From positions 226,731,684 to 226,795,683 of the forward strand of contig NC_057808.1 of assembly GCF_018294505.1 (NCBI RefSeq): a stretch of 64,000 nt of DNA. Reading direction: 5' to 3'. Positions 1 through 10,439 of the stretch are shown piece by piece. A program made the translations under genes and the position numbers. The notes beneath the pieces are model-generated. The model was not told the DNA's origin. It was given only the letters and a program-made list of their open reading frames with translations, and did not search any database. Position 1 is the stretch's first letter; the number at the start of each line of letters is the position of its first letter. This stretch comes from Triticum aestivum. Taxonomy: Eukaryota > Streptophyta > Magnoliopsida > Poales > Poaceae.

Positions 1-2009
1 GCCCCGCCGCCTCGCTCGCTGCCCGCCGCCGCGCAGCCGCACCCGCGCCCCGCCCGAGCCCCGCCGAGCCTCGCCGCCCCTCGCCGAGCCCCGCCGGAGC
101 CCAGCCGACCCCGCCGGAGCCCCGTTCCGACGAGGTATCGATTCCGACGCCGTTGCCGGTTTTCTTTAAAAAAACCGTTCATTTTTTAAAACCCTAGATC
201 GGTTTATTTCTTTGGTTTTATTATTTAGTGAGCGTTCACCGACCCGTTCGTTCTAACGAACGTGTTCGTCGTATTTTCTCTGTTAACGAACGTCCGTTCT
301 TTAACCGTTCGTCAGTTTTCTTTTTTGTCGGATTTATCCGCGATTATTCCAGATCTCGATTTCAGATCAGATCTTCGTTTTCGTTTAACTTTTCGCTCGT
401 TTATCGGAATCAGGCGATTCAAGCGCCTAGAGTTTCGTCTCGAAATTCTCTTTCCGTTTAACCTACTCAAACATGTTTTTGCTACTGTAAAATTTGACCT
501 AGATCCAGATTAGTAAACGAAGCTTGTTTCTTTCGCCGTTTGACTTTCGTTGCTTTGTTCGAGTTGATTCTTTTTGCAAACCGGAGTTCTTAAGTTGAAC
601 TTTCTGGTTGGATCTTTTATTCGAGTTTTACCTGTGCATTAGATGAGTACTTATTGTTTGCTTGTTTGTTTGCGATAGAGTACCCGGAGTGCGCCGCTTG
701 TTACTTCGAATCTCTAGGTTTCGCAGATCATCAACAAGGCAAGTAACACTTTGATCATACTTTTACATACCCAGTTTTTATTGCATTAGATCAATCCTCA
801 AACATTGCATGGTTAGGATCTAATTAAATTGTGGGTATTGGGAAGTAGTTGAGGTAGTACCTATTACCTGTTTTATTTATCAAACCCTTGGGAGTTACTT
901 CTACGTTTGCTCATATTGCCATGCTATGCTCGTAGACGTGGATTGGGTTTGAGAGATATTCATGACAGATGTGAGATTTAATAATGGTTTACTTAAGGTG
1001 GCAACTAAAACTCACATCTGGGTGGATTGAGGCACCTGGAGAACCCAGTGTTGCCTGTTTTTATAAGGACCGCCACCCAGGCTCAAAGGGATTATAAGAT
1101 TATTCATGCTAGAAACTTCCGTGTGGAGCCACAAGCTATTATGGGCTCTAGCATAGTTGAGTAGGTTACATGATCTCTTGAAGAGGTGGGCTAGCGGATG
1201 TAGGGGAAAGTAGGTGTAACTGTCCATCTGGAGTAAAGAGTGATTGTTTCAGAAAGACTGTGTCTCGGTCATCCGTTTCTCAAACATCATGCAGTGCGAG
1301 AATCAAGCGGAGGCGATCGAGTCTTGTGGGGAAAAGTGCACAAACCTCTGCAGAGTGTACAAACTAATCATGGTTAGCCGTGTCCCCGGTTATGGGCAAC
1401 TTGAGTCTCTAGTACCTGGATTATCATGTGAATCTCATCACGATGTTACTTTAATTAATTTTGTTGGGCTAATGATGATACTTAATTGGGATTGAGATGC
1501 TGTCAACCATCTCAATGTTTAACAACCACCATGATAGTTAAATAAAATTTATTCCTTTGCAGTAGGGAAAAATTGGCCTTTCGCAAAACTGTAACCATAG
1601 AGCTTTCCACCAGCCATATATGCATGTAGTATAGCATTATTATGTTCATTGTTCTCTATGTGTTACTTTGCCAGCATATTCCATGTGCTGGCCCGTTTTC
1701 GGGCTGCAACGTTTCATGTTGCAGACTTTTCAGACGACGAGTAAGGTGCTTTAGGTCGTGGTCTTATACTCAGTGATGCCGTTGGAGTTGATGGACTCAC
1801 TTATATTCCAAGTCTTCCGCTGTTATCGTATTTAGATGACCTTAAGCCATATTTGTCATACTTATTCTCTTTTGAGATATTCGATGTAATAAGTGTGTGA
1901 TTGCTACTCTGTTATAAATCCTCCATTTGTACTGTGCGTGTCAGCATTACTGATCCAGGGATGACACTGGTGCACAGCAGCACAGACTGTTTGAGGTCTG
2001 GTCGCTACA
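1..2009 (+). mobile_element. Chromovirus-type LTR, 3' portion (cut by window edge)
   Basis: This is the last 2.0 kb of an LTR of the same family as the full LTR at 33888-36674, which lies in the opposite orientation. The two share the stretch around 150-300 with repeated AACGAACG motifs, and the same terminus, ending GGTCTGGTCGCTACA. No primer binding site follows the terminus, so this is either a solo LTR or the 3' LTR of a plus-strand element lying to the left. The first 130 bases are GC-rich, with repeated GCCGAGCCCCGCC-like runs, as in the matching part of the other copy. The LTR interrupts the neighbouring element: position 2010 continues inside that element's LTR, 91 bases short of its end. 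No coding function is seen. Confidence 0.85.
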
Positions 2010-3423
2010 AAGATCAATATTCTCTCAAGTCCTGTCTGCCACTGATATGACTCTACATACACCGAACGTTTGCTTCCTACTAGAAACGAGAAATAAAACT
2101 TCGTTGTGGGTATGAAGAGGATAATTTTGCATGGTATCGGAGAGCTAAAATATAAAAGTAGGTGCTATTATCATAAAGTTAGAATATATTACTAAATAAT
2201 ATAAATAGCGAGTGTGGAATAATGATGGGTCTGTGTGCGGAATTATCCTAAGCAATCGTTAACAAGACTGGTAGTCGTCATTGCAATTTAATATGAGGGA
2301 GAGGCATAAGCTAACATACTTTCTCTTCTTGGATCATATGCACTTATGATTGGAACTCTAGCAAGCATCCACAACTACTAAAGATCATTAAGGTAAAACC
2401 CAACCATAGCATTAACATATCAAGTCCCCTTTATCCCATACGCAACAACCCCCTTACTCGGGTTTATGCTTCTGTCACTCAAGCTACCCACTATAAGTGA
2501 ACCATGAACGTATTACAACACCCTACAGCAGAAATCCCTCACGCTTGCTCGACACGGAGGGCACAATAAGACAGCACCAAAATAAAACATAAACTCATAC
2601 AAATCTAGATCATCAATCAACCCAAAGACAAAGGATATCTACTCAAAACATCATAGGATGGCAACACATCATTGGATCATAATATGTGGCATAAAGCACC
2701 ATGTTCAAGTAGTGATTACAGCGGGGTGCGGGAGAGTGGACCGTGTAAAATAGATGAGGATGGTGATGATGATGGTGATGTTGATGAAGACGATCACCGC
2801 GGCGATGATTCCCCTCCCGATGGCACTCCGGCTCCACCGAGAGAGAGGAGGAGAGGTTCCCCCCTTGTGCTTCCTCCTTCATGGCCTCCCCCTAGATGGG
2901 GAGAGGTTCTCCCTCTGGTCCTTGGCCTTCATGGCGATGATGGCCCCTCCTAGATCCTCCTCCATGGCCTCCGATGATGATGGCCCCCTCCGGTAGGGTG
3001 CCAGAGAGGGCCTAGATTGATTTCTCGTGGCTACAGAGCCTTGCGGTGGTGGAACTTTCGATCTAGGTTTTTTTCTAGAGGTTTGGGTATTTATAGGAGA
3101 GGTTGGCGTCAAGAACGAGTCAGGGGGCCCCACGGGAAGTCCACGAGGCACAAGGGCGCGCCCTCCACCCTCGTGGGGCCCATGGGCCTCCCCTCCGGTA
3201 ACTCTTTGTTCCAGTATTTTTTATATTTTCCAGAAAAATTCTTCGTTGATTTTCATCGCATTCTGAGAACTTTTATTTCTGCACAAAAACAACACCACAG
3301 TAGTTCTGCTGAAAACAGCGTCAGTCCGGGTTAGTTCTAATCAAATCATACCAAAATCATATAAAACTATTGTAAACATGGCATGAATACTTCATAAATT
3401 ATAGATACGTTGGAGACGTATCA
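2010..3423 (-). repeat. 3' LTR of the non-autonomous element, end missing
   Basis: The segment matches 7643-9045 almost base for base, including the GATGATGATGGTGATG run and the GC-rich block near 3120-3200. The LTR begins at 3423 on the minus strand and is broken at 2010 by the inserted LTR. A TATA-like CTATAAATA lies at 3088-3096 on the minus strand, just after the GC-rich block. The histidine-rich reading frame in this LTR is only the translation of the GAT/ATG repeat. Confidence 0.88.
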
Positions 3424-4919
3424 GCATCCCCAAGCTTAATTCCTGCTCGTCCTCGAGTAGGTAAATGATAAAAGAAATAATTTATGAAGTGTGAATGCTA
3501 GCAAGTGCATAAGTTTGATCAATGATAGTTCCAATCACTTTTTCTAGCATCATTATATATCATAACAGTACCTCAACTCATGAAACTTCTCATTATCAAG
3601 TAACAAGCTATTCACATGTTAAAGTATAGATGATAAACTTTCTTGAAAACTAACAAACCGTGCTCTTAGTCATCAAACAATTGATATTCATCTTATTTTC
3701 GGGAAGGGTCTATGTAAGAGATTTGATTCAGCAAACTCCACATACTCAACTATCATTTAATCTTTCAATTGCTAACACTCATGTGATATTTATGGGTTCA
3801 AAGTTTTAATCGGACACAGAGAAAGATAGGGGCTTATAGTTTCGCCTCCCAACCTTTTACCTCAAGGGTAATGTCAACAATAATAATTTATGAAAACCTA
3901 CATCCAAGTGGATATATATATCCGGATCGCTCCAACACAAAGCGCTTGCCAAAGGAAAAAATGTAAAATGGAAAGGTGATGATCCCCATGACTCTTGTAT
4001 TAGGATAGAAGGTAAAAGTAAAAGATAGGCCCTTCGCAGAAGGAAGCAGAGGTTGTCATGCGATTTTATGGTTGGATGCACAAAATCTTAATGCAAAAGA
4101 ACGTCACTTTAATTGCCGCTTGTGATAAAGACCTTTATTATGCAGTCCATCGCTTTTATTTCTTCCCTATCACAAGTTCGTATAAAGCTTATTTTCTTCG
4201 CACTAATAGATCATACATATTTAAGGAGCAATTTTTTATTGCATGCACCGATGACAACTTACTTGAAGGATCTTACTCAATCCATAGGTAGGTATGGTGG
4301 ACTCTCATGGAAAAACTGGGTTAATGAATGTTTGGAAGCACAAGTAGTATCTCTACTTGGTGCAAAGAATTTGGCTAGCAAGAGAGGGAAATGCAAGCTC
4401 AACATGTTGGGTGATCCAAGACAATATAACGTTTCAGATATAGGAAAACATAACCCATTAAGTTGTCTTCCTTGTCCAACATCAACTTTTTAGCATGTCA
4501 TATTTTAATGAGTGCTCACAATTACAAAAGATGTCCAAGATAGTATATTTATATGTGAAATCTCTCTTCCTTCAATATTCTTTCATGAATTGTTCATGTG
4601 ACCAATTCTGCGTTTGCTAACTTTCAATAAGTTTACTACCTATACTTATTATGTGTGAAGCCCCATATATAAATTCAGATTTATGATATTCACTTCATTC
4701 AACCATTTACTAATAGGATATACGTGAAGCACGTGAGTAAATGACAAACTACTCCAAAAAAGATATGAGTGAAGAACAATGAGTAGTCAAATAATTAACT
4801 AGCCATTGTAGGATTCCTTTTCATTCAAGATTTCAGATCCAATGATTTTATTCAAACAGCAAGTAAAGTTGAAAATACGCTCCAAGCAAAACACATATCA
4901 TGTGACGAATAAAAATATA

Positions 4920-5350
4920 GCTCTGAGTAAGGTATACCGATAGTTTTGAAGACGAAAGAGGGGATGCCTTCCGGAGCATCCCCAAGCTTAGGCGCTTGAG
5001 TCTTCCTTGAATATTACCTTGGGGTGCCTTGGTCATCCCCAAGATTAGGGTCTTTCCACTCCTTATTCTCCTCATATTGATATCTCACCAAAAACTTGAA
5101 AACTTCAATCACACAAAACTTAACGGAACTTCGTGAGATAGGTTAGTATGATAAAGAGTAAACCATTCACTTTGGTACTATCAAAGAAAAGGTTCATAAT
5201 TGTTCTCACACAATGCCTACTGTACCATATCATTTCTACAATTTATATTGAGAAATATAAGCCATAGAAACTAGAAAATAAGCAAACTATGCAATGAAAA
5301 CAGAATCTGTCAGAAACAGAACAGCCTGTAACGATCTTAACAGCAACCAT
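4920..5350. repeat. Internal direct repeat, copy 1
   Basis: This stretch and 6585-7010 share the same order of motifs: GAGGTATACCGATA-like start, GGGATGCC, CATCCCCAAGCTTAG, CTTGGGGTGCCTTGG, CTCATATTGATA, CACACAAAACTT and AACAGAATCTGTCA. The copies are clearly diverged, so the duplication is older than the insertion of the element or was inherited within the family. Confidence 0.7.
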
Positions 5351-5698
5351 ACTTCTGCTACTCCAAAAATTGTGAAATAAATGGGTGGACGTGAGGAATT
5401 TGTCTATTAATCTTCTGCAAAAAGAATCAACTCAAAATCACTCTTATGTAAAAATATGACAGCTAATCTCGTGAGCACAAAGTTTCTTTTTTTTACAGCA
5501 AGATCACATCAACTTTCACCCAAGTCCTCCCAAAGGTCTTACTTGGCACTTTATTGAAACAAAAGCTATAAAACATGATTACTACAGTAGATTAATCGTG
5601 TAAACACACAAAAAAAAGTAAGGGTAAATATTGGGTTGTCTCCCAACAAGCGCTTTCCTTTAGTGCCTTTTAGCTAGGCATGATGATTTCAATGATGC

Positions 5699-6324
5699 TC
5701 ACATAAAAGATAAGAATTGAAACATAAAGAGAGCATCATGAAGAATATGACTAGCACATTTAAATCTAACCCACTTCCTATGCCTAGGGATTTTGTGAGC
5801 ACACAATTTATAGGAACAAGAATCAACTAGCATAGGAAGGCAAAACAAGTATAACTTCAAAACTTTAAGCACACAGAGAGGAAACTTGATATTATTGCAA
5901 CTCCTACAAGCATGTATTCCTCCCTCATAATAATTTTCAGTGGCATCATGAATGAGTTCAACAATATAACCATCACATAAAGCATTATTTTCATGATCTA
6001 CAAGCATAGAAATTTTACTACTCTCCACATAAGCAAAATTCTTCTCATTCGGAAAGTGGGAGCAAACTCAACAAAATAACTGTCATGTGAGGCATAATCC
6101 AATTGAAAATTAAAATCATGATGACAAGTTTCATGGTTAAAATTATTCTTTGTAGCATACATGTCATCACAATAATCATCATAGATAGCAACTTTGTTCT
6201 CATAATCAATTGGAACCTCTTCCGAAATAGTGGAATCATTACTAACTAAAGTCGACACTCTTCCAAATCCACTTTCATAAATGATAGTATTGCTCATACT
6301 CCAAAAGATATAAGTGAAGTTCAT
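5699..6324 (-). pseudogene. Decayed retroelement reading frame, function unknown
   Basis: Two overlapping minus-strand frames (5998-6324 and 5699-6028) appear to be one protein of about 200 residues split by a frameshift near 6010-6050. The first part is rich in Asp, Asn and Tyr (for example YDDYCDDMYATKNN). The second has scattered cysteines and the segment MLVDHENNALCDGYIVE. It resembles frames I have seen translated from related Triticeae LTR elements, but I cannot name a domain. It is the only coding-like stretch inside this element. It is not gag, protease, reverse transcriptase or integrase. Confidence 0.45.
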
Positions 6325-6584
6325 GGAGCATTCTACATTAATATAGACTAACCAATATCCAAGCTCAAAATATATAAGTGAAGCACACGAAGCATTCTAT
6401 AAAACCATACTCAAAGATTTAAGTGAAGCACAAAGAGCAATTCTATAAGATCATACTTAAAAGATATAAGTGAAGCACATGAAGTATTCTATAAATCAAT
6501 GAAGGGCTATCTCATACTAGCATGGTTCTTAAAGTAAAAAAAAACACAAAGGACACAAATCATGTGAACAAAACAAAAAACTGA

Positions 6585-7010
6585 GGTATACCGATAATTG
6601 TTGAAGAAGAAAGATGGGATGCCAACCGGGGCATCCCCAAGCTTAGATGCTTGAGTGTCCTTGAAATATTTACTTGGGGTGCCTTGGGCATCCCCAAGCT
6701 TGAACTCTTGCCTCTCTTTATTCTTCTCATATTGATAGCTCCTCAATCTTCGAACACTTCATCCACACAAAACTTTAACAAAAACTTTGTGAGATCCGTT
6801 AGTATAACAAAGCAAATCACCACCTTTAGGTACTGTTGCAAACTTATTCCAATTTCATATTACAACTATATCTACTGTATTCCAACTTCACCATGGTTCA
6901 TACCCCCCGATACTACCCATAGATTCATCAAAATAAGCGATCAACACATAGAAAACAGAATCTGTCAAAAACAGGATAGTCTGTAGTAATCTGGAAGTTT
7001 AGTAAACTTC
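6585..7010. repeat. Internal direct repeat, copy 2
   Basis: Diverged second copy of 4920-5350, with the same motif order. It lies nearer the 5' LTR of the minus-strand element. Confidence 0.7.
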
Positions 7011-7521
7011 TGTAACTCCAAAAAATTCAAAACAAATATGAAAATTTTAAAAATTTGTACAGAATGTGCAAGAAGTTTCAGACCCATTTGAATTTCCAGT
7101 AAAAAATGTAAATTCACGCACTATAGCCAAAGTTTCTGTTTTTGTACTGCACATAGTAAACAAGCAATCTAATCATCCTAAAACCGAAGCTTGGCACATT
7201 ATTTTTATAATACAATGGATATATACAAAAGGATAATTATTTTCAGAGAATCTTCCATGAATTTTTTTACATTGTTTCCATGAGCATGAACACAAGTGTT
7301 CAAGGTCGACCCTCACTTCTCCAATGCATAACCTTCCAATCACTTCTCTTATTGAAAACCTTTTTAGGCACGAGAGGCAAGTAAATTTTTTTTGTATTTT
7401 TATTCTTTTTTAAAAAATTGTATGTTTCACCCACAACTAAGCAAAACTAAAAAGGGAAAACAAAAACTACTTAGTGAAGAAAGCAAACAAGCATACACGA
7501 AAATATCAACCCCACGCTATT

Positions 7522-7547
7522 GCTCCCCGGCAACGGCGCCAGAAAAG
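7522..7547 (-). promoter_or_regulatory. Primer binding site of the non-autonomous element
   Basis: Directly inside the 5' LTR the minus strand reads TTTTCTGGCGCCGTTGCC followed by GGGGAG. The same sequence lies next to the 5' LTR of the Athila-type element (62229-62248). This is where a tRNA 3' end would prime minus-strand DNA synthesis; which tRNA is used is not determined here. Confidence 0.75.
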
Positions 7548-7551
7548 AGCT

Positions 7552-9045
7552 TGATAATCCCCAAGTGCAGGGAATCATCGTAGCAATTCCCAAAGGTGGG
7601 AGTGATAAGTATGGAGTGTCGAACCCACAAGGAGCTAAAGGTAAGATCAATATTCTCTCAAGTCCTATCTGCCACTGATACGACTCTACGTACACCGAAC
7701 GTTTGCTTCCAACTAGAAACGATAAATAAAACTACGTTGTGGGTATGAAGAGGATAACTTTGCATGATATCGGAGAGCTAAAATATAAAAGTAGGTGCTG
7801 TTATCATAAAGTTAGAATATATTACTAAATATTATAAATAGCGAGTGTGGAATAATGAAGGGTCGGTGTGCGGAATTATCCTAGGCAATCGTTAACAAGA
7901 CCGGTAGTCGTCATTGCAATTTCATATGAGGGAGAGGCATAAGCTAACATACTTTCTCTTCTTGGATCATATGCACTTATGATTGGAACTCTAGCAAGCA
8001 TCCGCAACTACTAAAGATCATTAAGGTAAAACCCAACCATAGCATTAACATATCAAGTCCCCTTTATCCCATACGCAATAACCCCCTTACTCGGGTTTAT
8101 GCTTCTGTCACTCAAGCAACCCACTATAAGCGAATCATGAATGTATTGCAACACCCTACAGCGGGAATCCCTCACGCTTGCGCGACACGGAGGGCACAAT
8201 AGGACAGCACCAAAATAAAACATACAACTCATACCTAGATCATCAATCAACCCAAAGACAAAGGATATCTACTCAAAACATCATAGGATGGCAACACATC
8301 ATTGGATCATAATATGTGGCATAAAGCACCATGTTCAAGTAGGGATTACAGCCGGGTGCGGGAGAGTGGACCGCGTAAAATAGATGAGGATGGTGATGAT
8401 GATGGTGATGTTGATGAAGACAATCACCGCGGCGATGATTCCCCTCCCGATGGCACTCCGGCACCACTGAGAGAGAGGAGGAGAGCCCCCCCCTTTGTGC
8501 TTCCTCCTTCATGGCCTTCCCCTAGATGGGGAGAGGTTCTCTGTTTGGTCCTTGGCCTTCATGGCGATGATGGCCCCTCCGGGATCCTCCTCCATGGCCT
8601 CCGGTGATGATGGCCCCCTCCGGCAGGGTGCCAGAGAGGGCCTAGATTGATTTCTCGTGGCTATAGAGCCTTGCGGCGGCGGAACTTCCGATCTAGGTTA
8701 TTTTCTGGAGGTTTGGGTATTTATAGGAGAGGTTGGCGTCGAGAACAAGTCAGGGGGGCCCACGGGAAGTCCACGAGGCACAGGGGCGCGCCCTCCACCC
8801 TCGTGGGGCCCACGGGCCTCCCCTCCGGTAACTCTTTGTTCCATATATTTTCTAGAAAAATTCTCCGTTGATTTTCATCGCATTCCAAGAACTTTTATTT
8901 CTGCACAAAAACAACACCACGGTAGTTCCGCTGAAAACAGTGTCAGTCCGGGTTAGTTCTAATCAAATCATACCAAAATCATATAAAACTATTGTAAACA
9001 TGGCATGAATACTTCATAAATTATAGATACGTTGGAGACGTATCA
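7552..9045 (-). repeat. 5' LTR of the non-autonomous element
   Basis: Complete 1494-bp LTR with TG...CA ends, starting at 9045 on the minus strand. It carries the TATA-like CTATAAATA at 8718-8726 and a GC-rich dyad near 8757-8812, where CCACGAGG pairs with CCTCGTGG. It matches 2010-3423 closely, which suggests a fairly young insertion. Confidence 0.9.
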
Positions 9046-9402
9046 GAGGGTAATGGGGCGATAATCATTGACTGTCTCAGGTGCATTGGTCTTCGGTGTG
9101 AGGGTAATGTGACCAGTGTTCAAGCTCTCTAAGTTGAAGTCCCCATGATGGAATTCCTCGCAGAGAAGGTAGAAATCCTATTTTATGATAGGCTAGCATG
9201 CTTTGAGAAAAGCACCATTAAAGCCATCCGGACTGGGTGCTCTATCAGGAGGCATTTCTTTTACAACCGCATCAATTTCTTCATGAGTAAATGGCGTGGT
9301 CAGGGTCGCAAAATCTACCTCTTCCCTCATCAGCCGTGAAAGATTAAATTTCATGTTTAGGGGGTTATTTTTTCCCAATCCGGGCTTGTCCATCACTTAC
9401 TT
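9046..9402 (-). pseudogene. LINE (non-LTR) reverse transcriptase fragment
   Basis: The minus strand encodes part of the early reverse-transcriptase domain of a plant LINE: FTHEEIDAVVKEMP followed by DRAPSPDGFNGAFLKAC, the region of the usual APGPDGF motif. After a stop codon at about 9193-9195, probably a changed Trp codon, the same protein continues with FYLLCEEF, LNTGHITLTPK and VNDYRPITL. It then ends abruptly at 9046, where the LTR element begins. A complete LINE ORF2 would be well over 1000 residues, and only about 115 remain. It is a dead relic that served as the landing site of the LTR element. Confidence 0.8.
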
Positions 9403-9543
9403 GTTAGTTGAAAGCAAACATTGGTTGCGAAGTTGCCTTTGTCCGGTTTGCACCTTCAGATCCGCCATGGCACGCTCAAGACTATACTCGCAATGCTTAT
9501 GGTTTTCCCCTTTTATATTCCACACTAGTTAAATGATAGTAGA

Positions 9544-9922
9544 CTAAATTTCAAAATTGGGTCAGTCGATTTTTGAGAGCTCGCCGGAGTTCGCTGGTCT
9601 GAAGGAAGGGGCTCGCCGGAGGGCTACCCCATTATCTATCTCAGGGTTTCAGATGGGGACAGTGGTTGTGGGGGCTGTTGTCAGCTATGGTGGGGCCTCG
9701 CCGGAGGAAAAACTCGAGGCGGGTGGGGCGATGAGGTTAGCTGGAGGGATGGCCGGTGGCGGCGGAAGATCGGAGGTGGTGGGCAGTTCAGGGGAGGGCG
9801 GGGGCCGGCGACCCGTGCGGTGGTCTTTAGGGGAAGAATAAGCAGAAGAAGAAGGGTTAGGAGACGTAGGATCTTCGTCCAACCGCCTGAAATGGTCGAC
9901 TGACCCAAATGACGAAAGTCAG
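9544..9922. mobile_element. Small insertion with terminal inverted repeats (MITE-like)
   Basis: The left end reads CTAAATTTCAAAATTGGGTC and continues AGTCGA. The reverse complement of the right end reads CTGACTTTCGTCATTTGGGT and continues CAGTCGA, so the two ends form imperfect inverted repeats of about 26 bases. The interior is GC-rich and may be a picked-up piece of a gene 5' region. It interrupts the first diverged tandem unit. I could not find a clear target-site duplication, so the class is open; Mutator- or Harbinger-like are both possible. Confidence 0.5.
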
Positions 9923-10282
9923 GCGACTTGCATGTAGACATTCCCATATATTCAGTACTATTATCGTAGGTGCTTTGAGACGTATGTGCAAGCAGTGCTC
10001 CTCAACCCATCAAGCTAAACAACATGCCACTCATAATTCCAAACTTAGATGCTCAAATACGAATCTTGATGCTGACATGTACTAAAACTGAGAATGTTTA
10101 ATTGGTCAGTTAATGTTCCTACTTTACTTTCAAAAAGCACATGTGCCACATATCGAGGGACAGCAGGGAGTTGCGTTCTTTATGTGCTCTGGTTCATCAT
10201 GTGTGGCCAACCAACATTTTATTATCCAAAATCTGCTTGCTCTTCTTTAGCATGCTCCTCTTCTGTTCTTCCTTTGTAAGTA

Positions 10283-10439
10283 CTCTCTCCGTACCTAAAT
10301 ATAAGTCTTTGTAGAGATACCTCCATGGACTACATATGGAGCAAAATGAGTGAATCTACACTCTAAATGTATCTATATACATCCGTATGTGATCCATAGT
10401 GGAATCTCTACAAAGATTTGTATTTAGGAACAGAGGGAG
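10283..10439. mobile_element. Stowaway-type (Tc1/Mariner) MITE
   Basis: A 157-bp element flanked by TA on both sides. The left end reads CTCTCTCCGTACCTAAATAT and the right end, reverse complemented, CTCCCTCTGTTCCTAAATAC. The inverted repeats continue through CTTTGTAGAGAT and extend into most of the element, so the single strand would fold into a hairpin. The CTCCCTCCGTTCCTAAATA end is characteristic of Triticeae Stowaway-type MITEs. It has no coding capacity and relies on a Mariner-type transposase elsewhere. Confidence 0.9.

Larger units (their letters stand above)
3424..7551 (-). other. Interior of the non-autonomous element
   Basis: AT-rich sequence without a gag-pol frame. Reading from the left, the minus-strand polypurine side sits at 3424-3450 (CATCCCCAAGCTT on the plus strand, a purine-rich run on the minus strand). 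It contains an internal duplication (about 4920-5350 and 6585-7010) and a decayed reading frame between them. Short motifs such as AGATATAAGTGAAGCACA recur several times between 6300 and 6500. Nothing else is recognisable. Confidence 0.7.
2010..9045 (-). mobile_element. Non-autonomous LTR retrotransposon, Athila-like ends
   Basis: Two long direct repeats (2010-3423 and 7552-9045) flank a 4.1-kb interior. Read on the minus strand the LTR starts TGATACGTCTCCAACGTATC and ends in ATCA. A primer-binding-site-like sequence lies next to the right LTR, so the right copy is the 5' LTR. The interior has no gag, protease, reverse transcriptase or integrase, only a small broken reading frame near 5.7-6.3 kb, so the element must have depended on proteins made elsewhere. 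Parts of the interior resemble the 3' noncoding part of the Athila-type element at 47213-49245; for example both carry CCCTTCGCAGA followed by GGAAGCAGAG. The 3' LTR lacks its last 91 bases because another LTR (1-2009) is inserted there. Confidence 0.85.

Noticed and set aside
2643..2882. His-rich frame, also at 8273-8512
   Set aside because: It lies in both LTR copies and comes from the GATGATGATGGTGATG run; a His tract of this kind is a translation artefact.
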